Assembly: GCA_944386495.1 (NCBI GenBank)
Contig: CALXBE010000016.1
Coordinates: forward strand, 1-51,407
Reading direction: 5' to 3'
Length of the DNA stretch: 51,407 nucleotides
Origin: an uncultured Gemmiger sp.
Lineage (GTDB): Bacteria; Bacillota; Clostridia; Oscillospirales; Ruminococcaceae
Shown here: positions 23,569 to 33,457 of the stretch, piece by piece
How positions within the stretch are numbered: position 1 is the first letter of the stretch
Layout: the number at the start of each line of letters is the position of its first letter
Made by a program: the position numbers and the translations under genes
The notes under the pieces: generated by a model
The model's database searches: none
What the model was told of the DNA's origin: nothing
The model's input: the letters and a program-made list of their open reading frames with translations, nothing else

Positions 23569-24528
23569 ATGATTCAGTGGGGAATCCTGGGGGCGGGGAA
23601 TATCGCCCACCGCTTTGCCGCCAGCCTGGCCGGGGAACCGGACTGCCGGCTGGCAGCCATCAGCGGACGGAACCCGGAAAAGCTGAAAGCATTTTCCGCT
23701 CTTTTCGGAAACCCGGTTTGGTATACCGATCACCAAGCCCTTATAGACGACCCTCAGGTGGATGCCATTTATCTGGCTCTGCCTCATGGCCTGCACCGGG
23801 AATGGGCGGTAAAGGCGCTGGCCGCCGGAAAGGCTGTTCTCTGCGAAAAGCCTGCGGTCCTTCACCAGGAGGAGATGGCCCAGATTGCCCGGACCGCCCG
23901 GGAACATGATACCCTGTTTATGGAAGCCATGAAGACCCGGTTTGTCCCGGCTTATCCCAAAATCAGGGAAGTGCTGGCTTCGGGTGAAATCGGAACCATC
24001 ACCGGGATGACAGCCTCCATCTGCAATAACTCGCTGGACCATATCCCCGCCGGATGTTACCTTATTGACCCTGTCCAGGGAGGGATACTCTGGGACTGCG
24101 GCATTTATGCGGTCAGCTGGGCGGAGGATTTCGGAAAGGGAAACTTCCGGGTGACAGAGACTGAGACCCGGTTTCTGTACGGGGTGGACAGCTATGTCCG
24201 GGCCCGGCTGGAATTTGAAAATATCCCGGTGACGGTGGAGGCCGCTTTTGACGAGAAGAAACCCCGGGAGACTGTTTTTTACGGAACAAAAGGAGAGCTG
24301 CATGTCCATGAGCAGCACAGGAGCCAGGGCTTTACAGTGCTGCCCAGAGGAGGGAAGCCCTATACCGTGGAACTGCCCTATGAGGGAGACGACTTCTCCG
24401 GACAGATCCGGCATTTTGTGTCCTGCCTGAAAGAAGGCCGTACCGAAAGCCCGGTCATGCCTTTGGAGGCTTCTCTCCGGTGTGCCGAAATCATTGACCG
24501 AATCCGGGAACAATTTCCGCAGAAATAA
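23569..24528 (+). CDS. Gfo/Idh/MocA-family oxidoreductase (second of pair)
   Basis: A 319-residue member of the same family: the Rossmann start WGILGAGNIAHRFA, CEKPAV with the conserved lysine, and the C-terminal GGILWDCGIYAVSWA segment. The ATG at 23569 was chosen over an ATG at 23551 because GGAGAGG lies 6 bases before it. It may act on a related sugar or catalyse a consecutive oxidation and reduction with its neighbour (inference). No transporter or kinase accompanies the pair, so the pathway is unknown. Confidence 0.83.
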   Translation: MIQWGILGAGNIAHRFAASLAGEPDCRLAAISGRNPEKLKAFSALFGNPVWYTDHQALIDDPQVDAIYLALPHGLHREWAVKALAAGKAVLCEKPAVLHQEEMAQIARTAREHDTLFMEAMKTRFVPAYPKIREVLASGEIGTITGMTASICNNSLDHIPAGCYLIDPVQGGILWDCGIYAVSWAEDFGKGNFRVTETETRFLYGVDSYVRARLEFENIPVTVEAAFDEKKPRETVFYGTKGELHVHEQHRSQGFTVLPRGGKPYTVELPYEGDDFSGQIRHFVSCLKEGRTESPVMPLEASLRCAEIIDRIREQFPQK

Positions 24529-24554
24529 AAGTGTAAAGGATTTCGCCTTGACAA

Positions 24555-24592
24555 TAAAAAACAGCGCCGGGAAAATTCCTGGCGCTGTGATT
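24555..24592. terminator. Bidirectional terminator between the oxidoreductases and rnpB
   Basis: CAGCGCCGGGAA pairs with TTCCTGGCGCTG (24562-24588). On the minus strand six T follow, which suits rnpB; on the plus strand TGATTTCTTT follows. Confidence 0.8.
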
Positions 24593-24601
24593 TCTTTAAA
24601 T

Positions 24602-24961
24602 GGGAAAACGACTGAACCGTAAGCCGGGTTCTGTATTAAACGACGATCTATCTCGACTTGCTGTTGCCAGCAAGCTCAAGCCCTCTCCGGGGCGCGCGAA
24701 GCTCCGCCGGGACCAAAGGTCCCATGCCCCATACGGAGGTTGCTTCAGGTAGGGTTTACATAGCCGCTGTGTCACCACAGCGCTGGTGAGCTCTTACCTC
24801 GCCTTTCCATCCTTACCGCAAAAATGCGGCGGTTTCTTTCTGTTGCACTATCCCTGGGGTCACCCCCGGCTGCCGTTAGCAGTTACCATGCTTCTGAAAA
24901 GCCCGGACTTTCCTCAGAACGGACAAGCCGCCCCGCCGCCGTATGTTTCACTCGTTTTCCC
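24602..24961 (-). ncRNA. rnpB: RNase P RNA (bacterial)
   Basis: The minus strand carries the universal landmarks: GAGGAAAGTCCGGGCTT near the 5' side (P4) and ACAGAACCCGGCTTACGG near the 3' end. The ends were set by the P1 helix: GGGAAAACGA at the 5' end pairs perfectly with TCGTTTTCCC at the 3' end, extended by TGAA/TTCA. The resulting length is about 360 bases. It forms RNase P with RnpA and matures tRNA 5' ends. Confidence 0.95.
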
Positions 24962-24966
24962 TAGCT

Positions 24967-24995
24967 ACTGTACCATAGAAAGGGAATTTTTTCAA
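24967..24995 (-). promoter_or_regulatory. Promoter of rnpB
   Basis: On the minus strand TTGAAA (24990-24995), 17 bases, TACAGT (24967-24972), placing the start at about 24961, exactly where the P1 helix begins. Confidence 0.75.
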
Positions 24996-25047
24996 GGGGC
25001 CGGGGCATCCGGAAAGGGGAAAAGTCATATTTTATTTAACCCTCTAT

Positions 25048-25076
25048 TGCATTAAAGCGGGAAAAATGGTATTATT
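25048..25076 (+). promoter_or_regulatory. Promoter of gdhA
   Basis: TTGCAT (25048-25053), 17 bases, TATTAT (25071-25076). It lies 68 bases before the gdhA start. Confidence 0.7.
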
Positions 25077-25126
25077 ATCCTGTTCTCTTCCTATGGAGGG
25101 AAAAGGGTAAGTATATGAAAAAGTAA

Positions 25127-26494
<1,368 letters not shown>

Positions 26495-26514
26495 TATTTG
26501 GAATTGAACCCTTT

Positions 26515-26544
26515 ATGCCTGTCCTTCGGGACAGGCATTTTTTT
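26515..26544 (+). terminator. Terminator of gdhA (UUCG tetraloop)
   Basis: ATGCCTGTCC-TTCG-GGACAGGCAT followed by a T-run: a perfect 10-bp stem capped by an extra-stable UUCG loop. Confidence 0.95.
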
Positions 26545-26585
26545 GTGGCTTTCTGTGAAAGTTTTGTTACTCCCAGGAACTGGGT

Positions 26586-26613
26586 TTGCAAAATTCTGAG
26601 TTTATGGTATACT
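26586..26613 (+). promoter_or_regulatory. Promoter of the pseudouridine synthase/M23 unit
   Basis: TTGCAA (26586-26591), 16 bases, TATACT (26608-26613), followed by a second TATACA-like run. Confidence 0.6.
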
Positions 26614-26652
26614 ATACAAGTATATTGCCGTAAAAGGGGAGGGAGGCAGTCC

Positions 26653-27525
26653 ATGGAGATTCGGCTGGAGATTCCTGACCGGTTCCAGGGACATACTCTC
26701 CGGGATTTTCTCCGCACAGGAGGAATGAGCGCCGCTGCCATCAAATCTGTGAAATATCAGACCCAGGGCTTTTTCCTGGATGGACAGCCGGTGCACCTGA
26801 AGGTTCCGGTATCGCCGGGGCAGAAGGTTTTCTTTCAGCTCCCTCCGGAAAAGGATACCTCGGTGGAGGCTCAGCCATTGCCCCTTAAAGTGGCCTATGA
26901 GGATTCCTTTGCCATGGTGGTGGATAAGCCGGCAGGAATTGCCGTCCATCCCACTCTCAACCATCCGGGAAATACCCTGGCCAACGGCTATCGCTATTAT
27001 ATGGAATCAAAAGGCTGCCCGGCGGTGTTCCGTCCGGTCAACCGAATCGACAAAAATACCAGCGGACTGGTCCTCTGTGCCCAGAACAGTTTCAGCGCTC
27101 CTTTTCTTGCAGCCAGTGTTACCAAGGAATACCTGGCAGTGGTGGAAGGGGCTCTGCCTTTGGGGGAAGGAGAGATATCGGCTCCCATCGGGCGCAGGCC
27201 GGACAGTATTATTGGCCGGTGTGTGACCCCTCAGGGAAAAGCCAGTGTCACCCAGTACCAGGTGCTGGAAGTGCGGGGAGGATACTCCCTGGTAAAATGT
27301 ATCCCAATCACAGGCCGGACCCATCAGATTCGGGTCCACTTTTCCTGGCTGGGCCATCCTCTGGCAGGGGATGACCTGTACGGAGGAAGCCGCACTGTCA
27401 TAGGGCGGCATGCCCTCCACTGCGGATTGATGGAGTTTACCCTGCCCTTTACCCAGACCCGGGTAAAGGTGACCAGTCCGCTTCCGCAGGATATGGCCGA
27501 AATCCAAAAATGGGAGAGCAGATGA
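26653..27525 (+). CDS. RluA-family pseudouridine synthase
   Basis: A 290-residue enzyme that isomerises uridines in rRNA or tRNA. The catalytic motif appears as NRIDKNTSGLVLCAQ (usually HRLDxxTSG), with the essential Asp kept. VVDKPAGIAVHPT and ITGRTHQIRVHFSWLGHPLAGDDLYGG are the other conserved RluA blocks. The N-terminal ~80 residues resemble a degenerate S4-type RNA-binding domain. RluD, RluC and TruC-like activities cannot be separated from sequence. The ATG at 26653 has GGGGAGGGAGG upstream. The M23 gene follows after 39 bases and may share the promoter. Confidence 0.88.
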   Translation: MEIRLEIPDRFQGHTLRDFLRTGGMSAAAIKSVKYQTQGFFLDGQPVHLKVPVSPGQKVFFQLPPEKDTSVEAQPLPLKVAYEDSFAMVVDKPAGIAVHPTLNHPGNTLANGYRYYMESKGCPAVFRPVNRIDKNTSGLVLCAQNSFSAPFLAASVTKEYLAVVEGALPLGEGEISAPIGRRPDSIIGRCVTPQGKASVTQYQVLEVRGGYSLVKCIPITGRTHQIRVHFSWLGHPLAGDDLYGGSRTVIGRHALHCGLMEFTLPFTQTRVKVTSPLPQDMAEIQKWESR

Positions 27526-27564
27526 AAAAGTATAGAAACCATTCGGGAAAGGAGGGGGAAAGTC

Positions 27565-29565
27565 ATGGAAGAACCGAATAAGAAGCCGGTGGCCCTGGAA
27601 GAAAAAGGGCAGACTTCCGTAAAAAAAGCCCCCAAGCATTCCCTTTCAGGCAGCAGTTCCGGAAAAGACCGGGCAGAGGCTGCCCAGCAAAAGCAGCTGG
27701 AACGGCTGAAAAAAGGCTTTGACCTGAAAGCAGCTGCCCGCCGCAGCCGAATACAGTGCCGCTGGGTCGTATGGAAGCATAAGGTTCACCAGAAATGGAA
27801 GAGTAAAGCAACTCAACTTTACTATAAGATCCATGAGTTCCCTCTGCTGGCTCAGCTTACCAATAACCTGTATATGCTGGGCTTCTGGACCGAGTATGTA
27901 CTTCTCCAGGGCTACCGCATGGCAGAGCGGATTCTGGGCTTTGTGTGGCGGGAGGCGGCTCTGCTGCTTCAGCGGCTGATCCTGCCTGTTCTTCGGGGAA
28001 TCAAGGGAATCACTGCAGAGATAACAGCGCCCTTCCGCCGTCTGGCTCTGGGTCTGCATAATATCCGTGCCGAGCAGCTGGCCGCCCGTGCTCAGGGTGA
28101 AAAGAAGAATGTTAAGGAACATTTCATCCAGGGCGTGATTCGATATGCGCCCTTGGGGAAAAGGACCCTGGCGTATGTGGTCCCCACAGCCGCCTTTGTC
28201 CTTTTTGCAGTCACGGTGAGAAGTCTGATGGGCACCAGCTTTATTCTGGGTGTTGAGGTGAACGGACAGACCATCGGTTATGTTCAGAACCAGCAGGACT
28301 TTGAGGGCGCCAAGGAAGAGGTGAGCGCCCGTATTGACAGCGCAAAGGCGGGTCTGCTGGCCACCGGCAGTACCGTCAGCGACGAGGAATGGACCATTGA
28401 CCTGTCCTTCCACCTGGCTACCGAGGGTACCCAGGACGGTACTCTTATGACCCAGAACGCCATGACTGACGCCATCCTCCGGGCCAGCAGTGACCAGATT
28501 CAGAATGGTGTGGCTGTTTATGTGGATGGCGAGCTGGCCGGAATCCTCACTGAGGAAGACAACCAGAAACTGGCTGATCATATGGACCAGTTGAAAGCGG
28601 AGGCGGAGGAAAGCGCCACTTTCCAACAGCTGAAAGCCAACCCGGATGTGTCTGATGCCTATGTAGCCTTTGTACATACCATTGACCACGGAGAGGAACA
28701 AAGCGGCGTTTACTTCAACAGTTCTATCGTAGACTATGACGAGATGGTTTCTCTGCTGGAGGACACCACCCGGTATTATCGGGTACAGTCCTGGGATACC
28801 CTGGACACCATTGCGGCAACCAACGGTATCACCGTGGAGGAACTGTGCAGCCTAAACGGCTTTGACCAGAGCCATGAGCCGGTCACCGGAGAAAATCTGG
28901 TGGTAGGCCAGGAAGGCGGAGCTCTGGAACTGGTGGAGTGTGCCACTGTCACCTGGCAGGAACCTATCGCCTATGAGACCGAAAGCCGGAGCAACGATGA
29001 TATGGACTACGGCAAGAGCCGTACCATCCAGGAAGGCCAGGAAGGCGTCCGGGAGTATGTGGCTGAGATCACCTATGTGGATGGTGTAGAGACCGGCCGT
29101 CAGATCATCAGCGACCAGGTTCTCATCCAGCCTGTCACCGCCATTGTGGAGCGGGGCACCAAGCTGCCCAGCGGAATGCTTGCGGCTTACGGCGGCGGCA
29201 ACTGGCTCTGGCCTGTGCCTGCTTACACCTATGTCAGCCGTTGGATGCAGCCCAACCATACCGGCAGCGATATCTGCGCCCCCTACGGAAGCGACATTAT
29301 GGCCTGCGACAGCGGCGTGGTGGTAACCGCTACTTCCCATTGGAGTTATGGTAACTATATTATCATCGACCACGGCAATGGCTGGCAGACTCTGTATGCC
29401 CATGCTTCTCAGCTGTATGTAAGTGTGGGAGATGTGGTAAATGCAGGGCAGGTAATTGCAGCGGTAGGTTCTACCGGCGTGTCCACCGGTAACCACTGCC
29501 ACCTGGAGTTCCGTTACAACGGCACCCTCATCAGTGCCAAGAATATTTTTGGGTCGGCACCGTAA
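27565..29565 (+). CDS. Membrane-anchored LysM-G5-M23 metallopeptidase
   Basis: A 666-residue cell-wall enzyme. Residues 1-205 are a basic, partly amphipathic cytoplasmic region. One membrane helix lies at about 207-228 (LAYVVPTAAFVLFAV). Then come a ~165-residue extracellular linker, a LysM domain (about 400-435, YYRVQSWDTLDTIAATNGITVEELCSLN) and a G5 domain (about 455-525). A C-terminal M23 peptidase (about 540-666) has zinc ligands His565 and Asp569 (HTGSD) and the HCH pair at 644-646. All ligands are present, so it should cut peptidoglycan cross-bridges. The long cytoplasmic part is unusual. GGAGGGGG precedes the ATG. Confidence 0.9.
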   Translation: MEEPNKKPVALEEKGQTSVKKAPKHSLSGSSSGKDRAEAAQQKQLERLKKGFDLKAAARRSRIQCRWVVWKHKVHQKWKSKATQLYYKIHEFPLLAQLTNNLYMLGFWTEYVLLQGYRMAERILGFVWREAALLLQRLILPVLRGIKGITAEITAPFRRLALGLHNIRAEQLAARAQGEKKNVKEHFIQGVIRYAPLGKRTLAYVVPTAAFVLFAVTVRSLMGTSFILGVEVNGQTIGYVQNQQDFEGAKEEVSARIDSAKAGLLATGSTVSDEEWTIDLSFHLATEGTQDGTLMTQNAMTDAILRASSDQIQNGVAVYVDGELAGILTEEDNQKLADHMDQLKAEAEESATFQQLKANPDVSDAYVAFVHTIDHGEEQSGVYFNSSIVDYDEMVSLLEDTTRYYRVQSWDTLDTIAATNGITVEELCSLNGFDQSHEPVTGENLVVGQEGGALELVECATVTWQEPIAYETESRSNDDMDYGKSRTIQEGQEGVREYVAEITYVDGVETGRQIISDQVLIQPVTAIVERGTKLPSGMLAAYGGGNWLWPVPAYTYVSRWMQPNHTGSDICAPYGSDIMACDSGVVVTATSHWSYGNYIIIDHGNGWQTLYAHASQLYVSVGDVVNAGQVIAAVGSTGVSTGNHCHLEFRYNGTLISAKNIFGSAP

Positions 29566-29585
29566 TCCGATCTGTGACCCTTTGG

Positions 29586-29624
29586 GCCAGACCTCTGGAA
29601 AATCCTTCCGGGGTCTGGCTTTTT
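29586..29624 (+). terminator. Terminator of the M23 gene
   Basis: GCCAGACC (29586-29593) pairs with GGTCTGGC (29612-29619), then TTTTTC. Confidence 0.88.
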
Positions 29625-29700
29625 CTTTGGTGATTGTGGGAAAAATCCAAAGAAATCTTCATAATATTTTAACAGTTTGTGCAAATAATACGAATGTGTC

Positions 29701-29729
29701 TTTTCAAAATGGAAAATCTGATATATAAT
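29701..29729 (+). promoter_or_regulatory. Promoter of murA
   Basis: Consensus TATAAT (29724-29729) with a poor -35 TTTTCA 17 bases upstream (29701-29706). The surroundings are very AT-rich. Confidence 0.5.
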
Positions 29730-29796
29730 ACTTGAATGAAAAGTGCGCCCAATGTATGACCGTGCTTATACGAGTACTCAAAGGAGAGTCACTGTT

Positions 29797-31080
29797 TTGG
29801 AAAAATTTGTAATCAAAGGCGGCAAGGCCCTGCATGGAGAAGTAACCGTCAGCGGTGCCAAAAATGCAGCGGTGGCCATTCTGCCTGCCACCATTCTGGC
29901 AGCGGGCAAGTGTGTTATTGAAAACCTTCCTGCCATCAGTGATGTCATGGTTTCCCTTCAGATCCTCAGCGAGCTGGGGGCCAATGTGACTATGCTGGAT
30001 AAAAATACCTACGAAATTGATACCACCTATATTACCTCCACCCAGGTCCCCAATGAACTGAGCCGTCAGATGCGTGCCAGCTACTATTTCCTGGGTGCTC
30101 TGCTGGGCCGGTTCGGCACTGCCAAGGTGGCTATGCCCGGCGGATGCAACTTGGGCCCCCGCCCCATTGACCAGCACCTGAAGGCATTCACCGCCATGGG
30201 AGCAGAGGATACCGTAGAGTATGGGATGATCAAGGTGAGCGGTCAGGAGCTTCACGGAGCCCACATCTTCTTTGATGTGGTGTCTGTGGGTGCTACCATG
30301 AATGCCATGCTGGCAGCCTGCGCAACCCCCGGTATGACCATTCTGGAGAATGTGGCCAAGGAACCCCATGTGGTGGACCTGGCCAACTGTCTGAACATGA
30401 TGGGAGCAGAGATTCGGGGCGCCGGTACCGATGTCATTAAGATTCGGGGCGTCAACTATCTCCATGGCTGCGATTACAGCATTATTCCCGACCAGATCGA
30501 GGCCGGCAGTTACATGGTGGCCGCCGCCGCTACCCGGGGAGATGTGCTGGTAAGGAATGTGATTCCCAAGCACCTGGAGCCCATCAGCGCAAAGCTGCAG
30601 GCAGCCGGGGTCCTGGTGGAGGAGTTTGATGATTCCGTGCGGGTCTCCGCCACAGGGGAACTGCGGCCTCTCAAAATCAAGACCATGCCCCATCCCGGAT
30701 TCCCCACCGACATGCAGCCTCTCATGACGGTGCTTCTCAGCACTGCCACCGGCACTTCCATCATCAATGAGGGAATTTGGGAGAACCGGTTCCGTTATGT
30801 GGATGAGCTGCTTAAGATGGGCGCCAATATCCAGGTAGACGGACAGGTGGCAGTGGTGGAAGGAGTCAAAAGCCTTCACGCTGCACCCCTGCGGGCTTCC
30901 GACCTGCGGGCCGGCGCTGCCCTGGTGGTAGCTGCCCTTTCCGCCAACGGTGTCAGCGAAATCGATGAGACCGGCCACATTGAGCGTGGATACGAGAACA
31001 TTGTAGAAAAGTTCCAGGCTCTGGGCGCAGATATCCACCGGGCAGAAAAGCCCATGGCAGATCTGGTCCGGGCAAACTAA
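29797..31080 (+). CDS. murA: UDP-N-acetylglucosamine 1-carboxyvinyltransferase
   Basis: A 427-residue enzyme catalysing the first committed step of peptidoglycan synthesis: transfer of enolpyruvate from PEP to UDP-GlcNAc. The cytoplasmic protein shows the N-terminal SGAKNAAV motif and the flexible loop GGCNLGPRP, whose Cys117 is the fosfomycin target. The TTG at 29797 (giving MEKFVIKGGKALHG) was chosen because AAAGGAGAG lies 8 bases upstream and the length then fits the family; an upstream ATG would add 18 unlikely residues. Firmicutes often have two MurA copies; which paralogue this is cannot be told. Confidence 0.93.
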   Translation: MEKFVIKGGKALHGEVTVSGAKNAAVAILPATILAAGKCVIENLPAISDVMVSLQILSELGANVTMLDKNTYEIDTTYITSTQVPNELSRQMRASYYFLGALLGRFGTAKVAMPGGCNLGPRPIDQHLKAFTAMGAEDTVEYGMIKVSGQELHGAHIFFDVVSVGATMNAMLAACATPGMTILENVAKEPHVVDLANCLNMMGAEIRGAGTDVIKIRGVNYLHGCDYSIIPDQIEAGSYMVAAAATRGDVLVRNVIPKHLEPISAKLQAAGVLVEEFDDSVRVSATGELRPLKIKTMPHPGFPTDMQPLMTVLLSTATGTSIINEGIWENRFRYVDELLKMGANIQVDGQVAVVEGVKSLHAAPLRASDLRAGAALVVAALSANGVSEIDETGHIERGYENIVEKFQALGADIHRAEKPMADLVRAN

Positions 31081-31094
31081 AATCCGAAACAGGC

Positions 31095-31121
31095 AACAGG
31101 CGGCAGCTTGCCGCCTGTTTT
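31095..31121 (+). terminator. Short hairpin after murA
   Basis: AACAGGCGGCA pairs perfectly with TGCCGCCTGTT around a 3-base loop, followed by only two further T (TTTT including the stem end). Possibly partial termination, since walJ starts 32 bases later and no promoter is visible between. Confidence 0.6.
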
Positions 31122-31152
31122 GCTGTAACCCCCAGAACAGAACAGGAAAGCA

Positions 31153-31941
31153 ATGGCAGAATTTATCAGTTTATATTCCGGCTCCTCAGGCAACTGCAGC
31201 CTGGTGCGCTGGGAAGAAAAATACTTACTTATCGATATGGGAAAAAGCTGCCGTACTACGGTAACGGCGCTGAAACAGCTGGGGCTGAATATATCCGACT
31301 GCCAGGGAATCCTGGTCACCCATGAACACAGCGACCATGTAAAGGGCCTGCAGGTCTTTCTCAATAAACATCACATCCCGGTCTATGCCTCCGCCGCAAC
31401 TCTGGATGCGTTGGAGTGGAATGGAATTCTCAGCCCTGCTGCCGAGGCCATCGCCATTGAGGGCCGTACCGAGGAAGTGGGGGACTTTGTGGTCAAGGCT
31501 TTTCCCACCAGCCACGATGTGCCCTGCTGCGGATACCGCATCCGCACCCCGGACGGGAAATCCATGGCCATTGCCACCGACCTGGGATTCATCAGTCCCG
31601 TTGTACATGAACATCTTGAAGGCTGCTCCCTGGTGGCCCTGGAAAGCAACTACGACCTGACCAGCCTGATGAATGGCTCTTACCCCTACCATCTGAAAGT
31701 GCGGATTCGGAGCCAGCGGGGCCACCTGGATAACCGGGAATGTGCCGCCAAAGTGCTGGAACTGATGCAGAACGGCTGCGAGAAGATTGCCCTGTGCCAT
31801 CTCAGCCAGCAGAACAACACCCCCCAGCTGGCCCTGGGCGAGATTCACCGCACCCTGGAAGCCGCAGGCTACACTCTGCCCCCTCAGGCAGTGGTCCAGG
31901 TCCAGCTGCGAAACGAGGTAAGCCCTCCCTTGGAGTTTTGA
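31153..31941 (+). CDS. WalJ/YycJ-family MBL-fold hydrolase
   Basis: A 262-residue metallo-beta-lactamase-fold hydrolase. ILVTHEHSDHVKGL is the HxHxDH metal site, SHDVPCCGYRI and IATDLGF carry further ligands, and SSGNC at the N-terminus is typical of YycJ/WalJ. Relatives act as 5'-to-3' exonucleases or in DNA repair and wall homeostasis in Firmicutes. The rlmH start follows after one base, and yycJ is close to rlmH in B. subtilis too. No walKR genes are adjacent here. Confidence 0.87.
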   Translation: MAEFISLYSGSSGNCSLVRWEEKYLLIDMGKSCRTTVTALKQLGLNISDCQGILVTHEHSDHVKGLQVFLNKHHIPVYASAATLDALEWNGILSPAAEAIAIEGRTEEVGDFVVKAFPTSHDVPCCGYRIRTPDGKSMAIATDLGFISPVVHEHLEGCSLVALESNYDLTSLMNGSYPYHLKVRIRSQRGHLDNRECAAKVLELMQNGCEKIALCHLSQQNNTPQLALGEIHRTLEAAGYTLPPQAVVQVQLRNEVSPPLEF

Positions 31942-31942
31942 T

Positions 31943-32428
31943 ATGCAGAACATTGATTTGATTTGTCTCGGAAAACTGAATGCCGGTTACTATGCCGCTG
32001 GAGTAGCAGACTACCAGAAACGACTGGGCGCCTTCTGTAATTTCAGAATCATCGAGCTGCCCGAGGAGACCATCCATGAAAAGAACAGCAGCCAGGCAGT
32101 CATAGACAAAGCCCTGGAAGCGGAGGGAAAGAATATCCTTTCCCATCTGCGGAAAGGTTCGGCTCTGGTGGCTCTCTGTGTGGAGGGTAAACAGATGACC
32201 AGCCCTCAGCTGGCCTCTTTCCTGGAAGACAAAGCTCTTTCCGGGGCAGGGGATGTGACCTTTGTCATCGGCTCCTCCCACGGTCTTGCGCCTCAGGTCA
32301 AACAGGCGGCTGTCCTCAAGCTGAGCATGAGCGCCATGACCTTTCCTCACCAGCTGGCCCGCCTGATGCTGACAGAGCAGATTTACCGGGCTTTCACCAT
32401 TACGAAAGGGATCAAGTACCACAAATGA
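31943..32428 (+). CDS. rlmH: 23S rRNA pseudouridine-1915 N3-methyltransferase RlmH
   Basis: A 161-residue SPOUT methyltransferase of normal length that methylates the pseudouridine at 1915 of 23S rRNA in assembled 70S ribosomes. Signature blocks: FVIGSSHGLAPQVKQ (the SAM-binding knot), LSMSAMTFPHQLARLMLTEQIYRAFTITKGIKYHK (C-terminal knot and dimer region). The start lies one base after walJ; its stop overlaps the DUF1294 start as ATGA. Confidence 0.95.
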   Translation: MQNIDLICLGKLNAGYYAAGVADYQKRLGAFCNFRIIELPEETIHEKNSSQAVIDKALEAEGKNILSHLRKGSALVALCVEGKQMTSPQLASFLEDKALSGAGDVTFVIGSSHGLAPQVKQAAVLKLSMSAMTFPHQLARLMLTEQIYRAFTITKGIKYHK

Positions 32429-32685
32429 CCATCCTGCTTTATTATCTGGCGGTTATCAATGGAATTGCCCTGGTGGTCTGCGGCTGGGATAAATTCTGTG
32501 CCATCCGCCATCGGTGGCGGGTACCGGAGCGGACCCTCCTCCTGCTGGCAGCAGTGGGGGGAAGCGTGGGCATGCTGCTGGGAATGATTCTTTTCCACCA
32601 TAAGGTTTCCAAGAAAAAATTCATTCTGGGCGTTCCTCTGATTCTGGCTTTGCAGATTGCCGCCGCCTGGTTTCTTACAAGATAA
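32425..32685 (+). CDS. DUF1294 small membrane protein
   Basis: An 86-residue protein with three hydrophobic stretches (about 3-21, 37-58 and 65-84). The pattern GWDKFCAIRHRWRVPERTLLLLAAVGGSVGMLLGMILFHHKVSKKKF is the DUF1294 signature. The function is unknown. It is translationally coupled to rlmH (ATGA overlap) and ends the walJ-rlmH operon. Confidence 0.88.
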   Translation: MTILLYYLAVINGIALVVCGWDKFCAIRHRWRVPERTLLLLAAVGGSVGMLLGMILFHHKVSKKKFILGVPLILALQIAAAWFLTR

Positions 32686-32691
32686 CATTTC

Positions 32692-32722
32692 ACCCCCTGA
32701 AGATTCTTCTTCGGGGGTTTTT
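32692..32722 (+). terminator. Terminator of the walJ-rlmH-DUF1294 unit
   Basis: CCCCC-GAAGA (32693-32703, one bulged T) pairs with TCTTC-GGGGG ending at 32717, followed by TTTTTC. Confidence 0.85.
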
Positions 32723-32796
32723 CTTTGAAATGTTATATGGTACAATGGCATTAGAATTCTGTGTGGGAAGACCCGGAAAAGGAAGGAGACACTGCC

Positions 32797-33381
32797 ATGA
32801 CCGAACGGGAAAAAATGCTGGCCGGACAGCTTTACGACTGCGGAGACCCGGAACTGCTCACCCAATGGCATAAGGCCAAGGATCTGGCCCGGGAATACAA
32901 CAACCTTCCCTCGGCCCAGACCGGGGAAAAGGAAAAGATTCTCCGGCAGCTGCTGGGAGGAATGGGAGAACGGCTTTGGATCACCCCGCCCTTCTATGTG
33001 GATTACGGAAACAATATTTATTTCGGGAACAACTGCGAAGTAAACATGAACTGCATTTTCCTGGATGATAATGAAATCCGGATCGGGGATAATGCCCTCA
33101 TTGCGCCGGGAGTCCAGATTTATACTGCTTTTCACCCTCTGCGGGCGGAAGACCGGTTTGGCCCCCTGCAGCCGGATGGCTCCTTTGCTTTCTGCAAAAC
33201 CCAGACTGCTCCCGTGACCATTGGAAACAATGTCTGGATCGGGGGAGGGGTCATCATCCTGCCCGGAGTTACCATTGGAGACAATGTGGTCATAGGGGCG
33301 GGGAGCGTTGTTGCCAAGGATATCCCCAGCAACACGGTGGCGGTGGGAAATCCCTGCCGTGTAGTCCGGCCCAATTTGTAA
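32797..33381 (+). CDS. Sugar O-acetyltransferase (Maa/LacA/NodL family)
   Basis: A 194-residue left-handed beta-helix acetyltransferase that moves acetyl from acetyl-CoA to a sugar hydroxyl. The N-terminal cap (MLAGQLYDCGDPELLTQWHKAKDL) is typical of maltose/galactoside acetyltransferases. Hexapeptide repeats run from about residue 70 to the end (IGNNVWIGGGVIILPGVTIGDNVVIGAGSVVAKDIP). The catalytic His lies in YTAFHPL. The sugar cannot be specified; such enzymes detoxify excess sugars or decorate glycans. The ATG at 32797 follows GAAGGAGA. Confidence 0.92.
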   Translation: MTEREKMLAGQLYDCGDPELLTQWHKAKDLAREYNNLPSAQTGEKEKILRQLLGGMGERLWITPPFYVDYGNNIYFGNNCEVNMNCIFLDDNEIRIGDNALIAPGVQIYTAFHPLRAEDRFGPLQPDGSFAFCKTQTAPVTIGNNVWIGGGVIILPGVTIGDNVVIGAGSVVAKDIPSNTVAVGNPCRVVRPNL

Positions 33382-33384
33382 AAC

Positions 33385-33419
33385 CAAGAACCCCCTCCCG
33401 GAAAGGAAGGGGGTTCTTG
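33385..33419 (+). terminator. Strong hairpin after the acetyltransferase
   Basis: CAAGAACCCCCTCC (33385-33398) pairs with GGAAGGGGGTTCTTG (33405-33419). The stem is strong but no U-tract follows, so it may act as a weak terminator or a 3' stabiliser. Confidence 0.6.
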
Positions 33420-33457
33420 TACATCTATAAAGAGGAAACGGAAATGTCTTAACTTGT

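Noticed and set aside
25115-25126. Mini-ORF Met-Lys-Lys-stop before gdhA as an attenuator peptide
   Set aside because: It has only three codons, no alternative hairpins and no terminator between it and gdhA.
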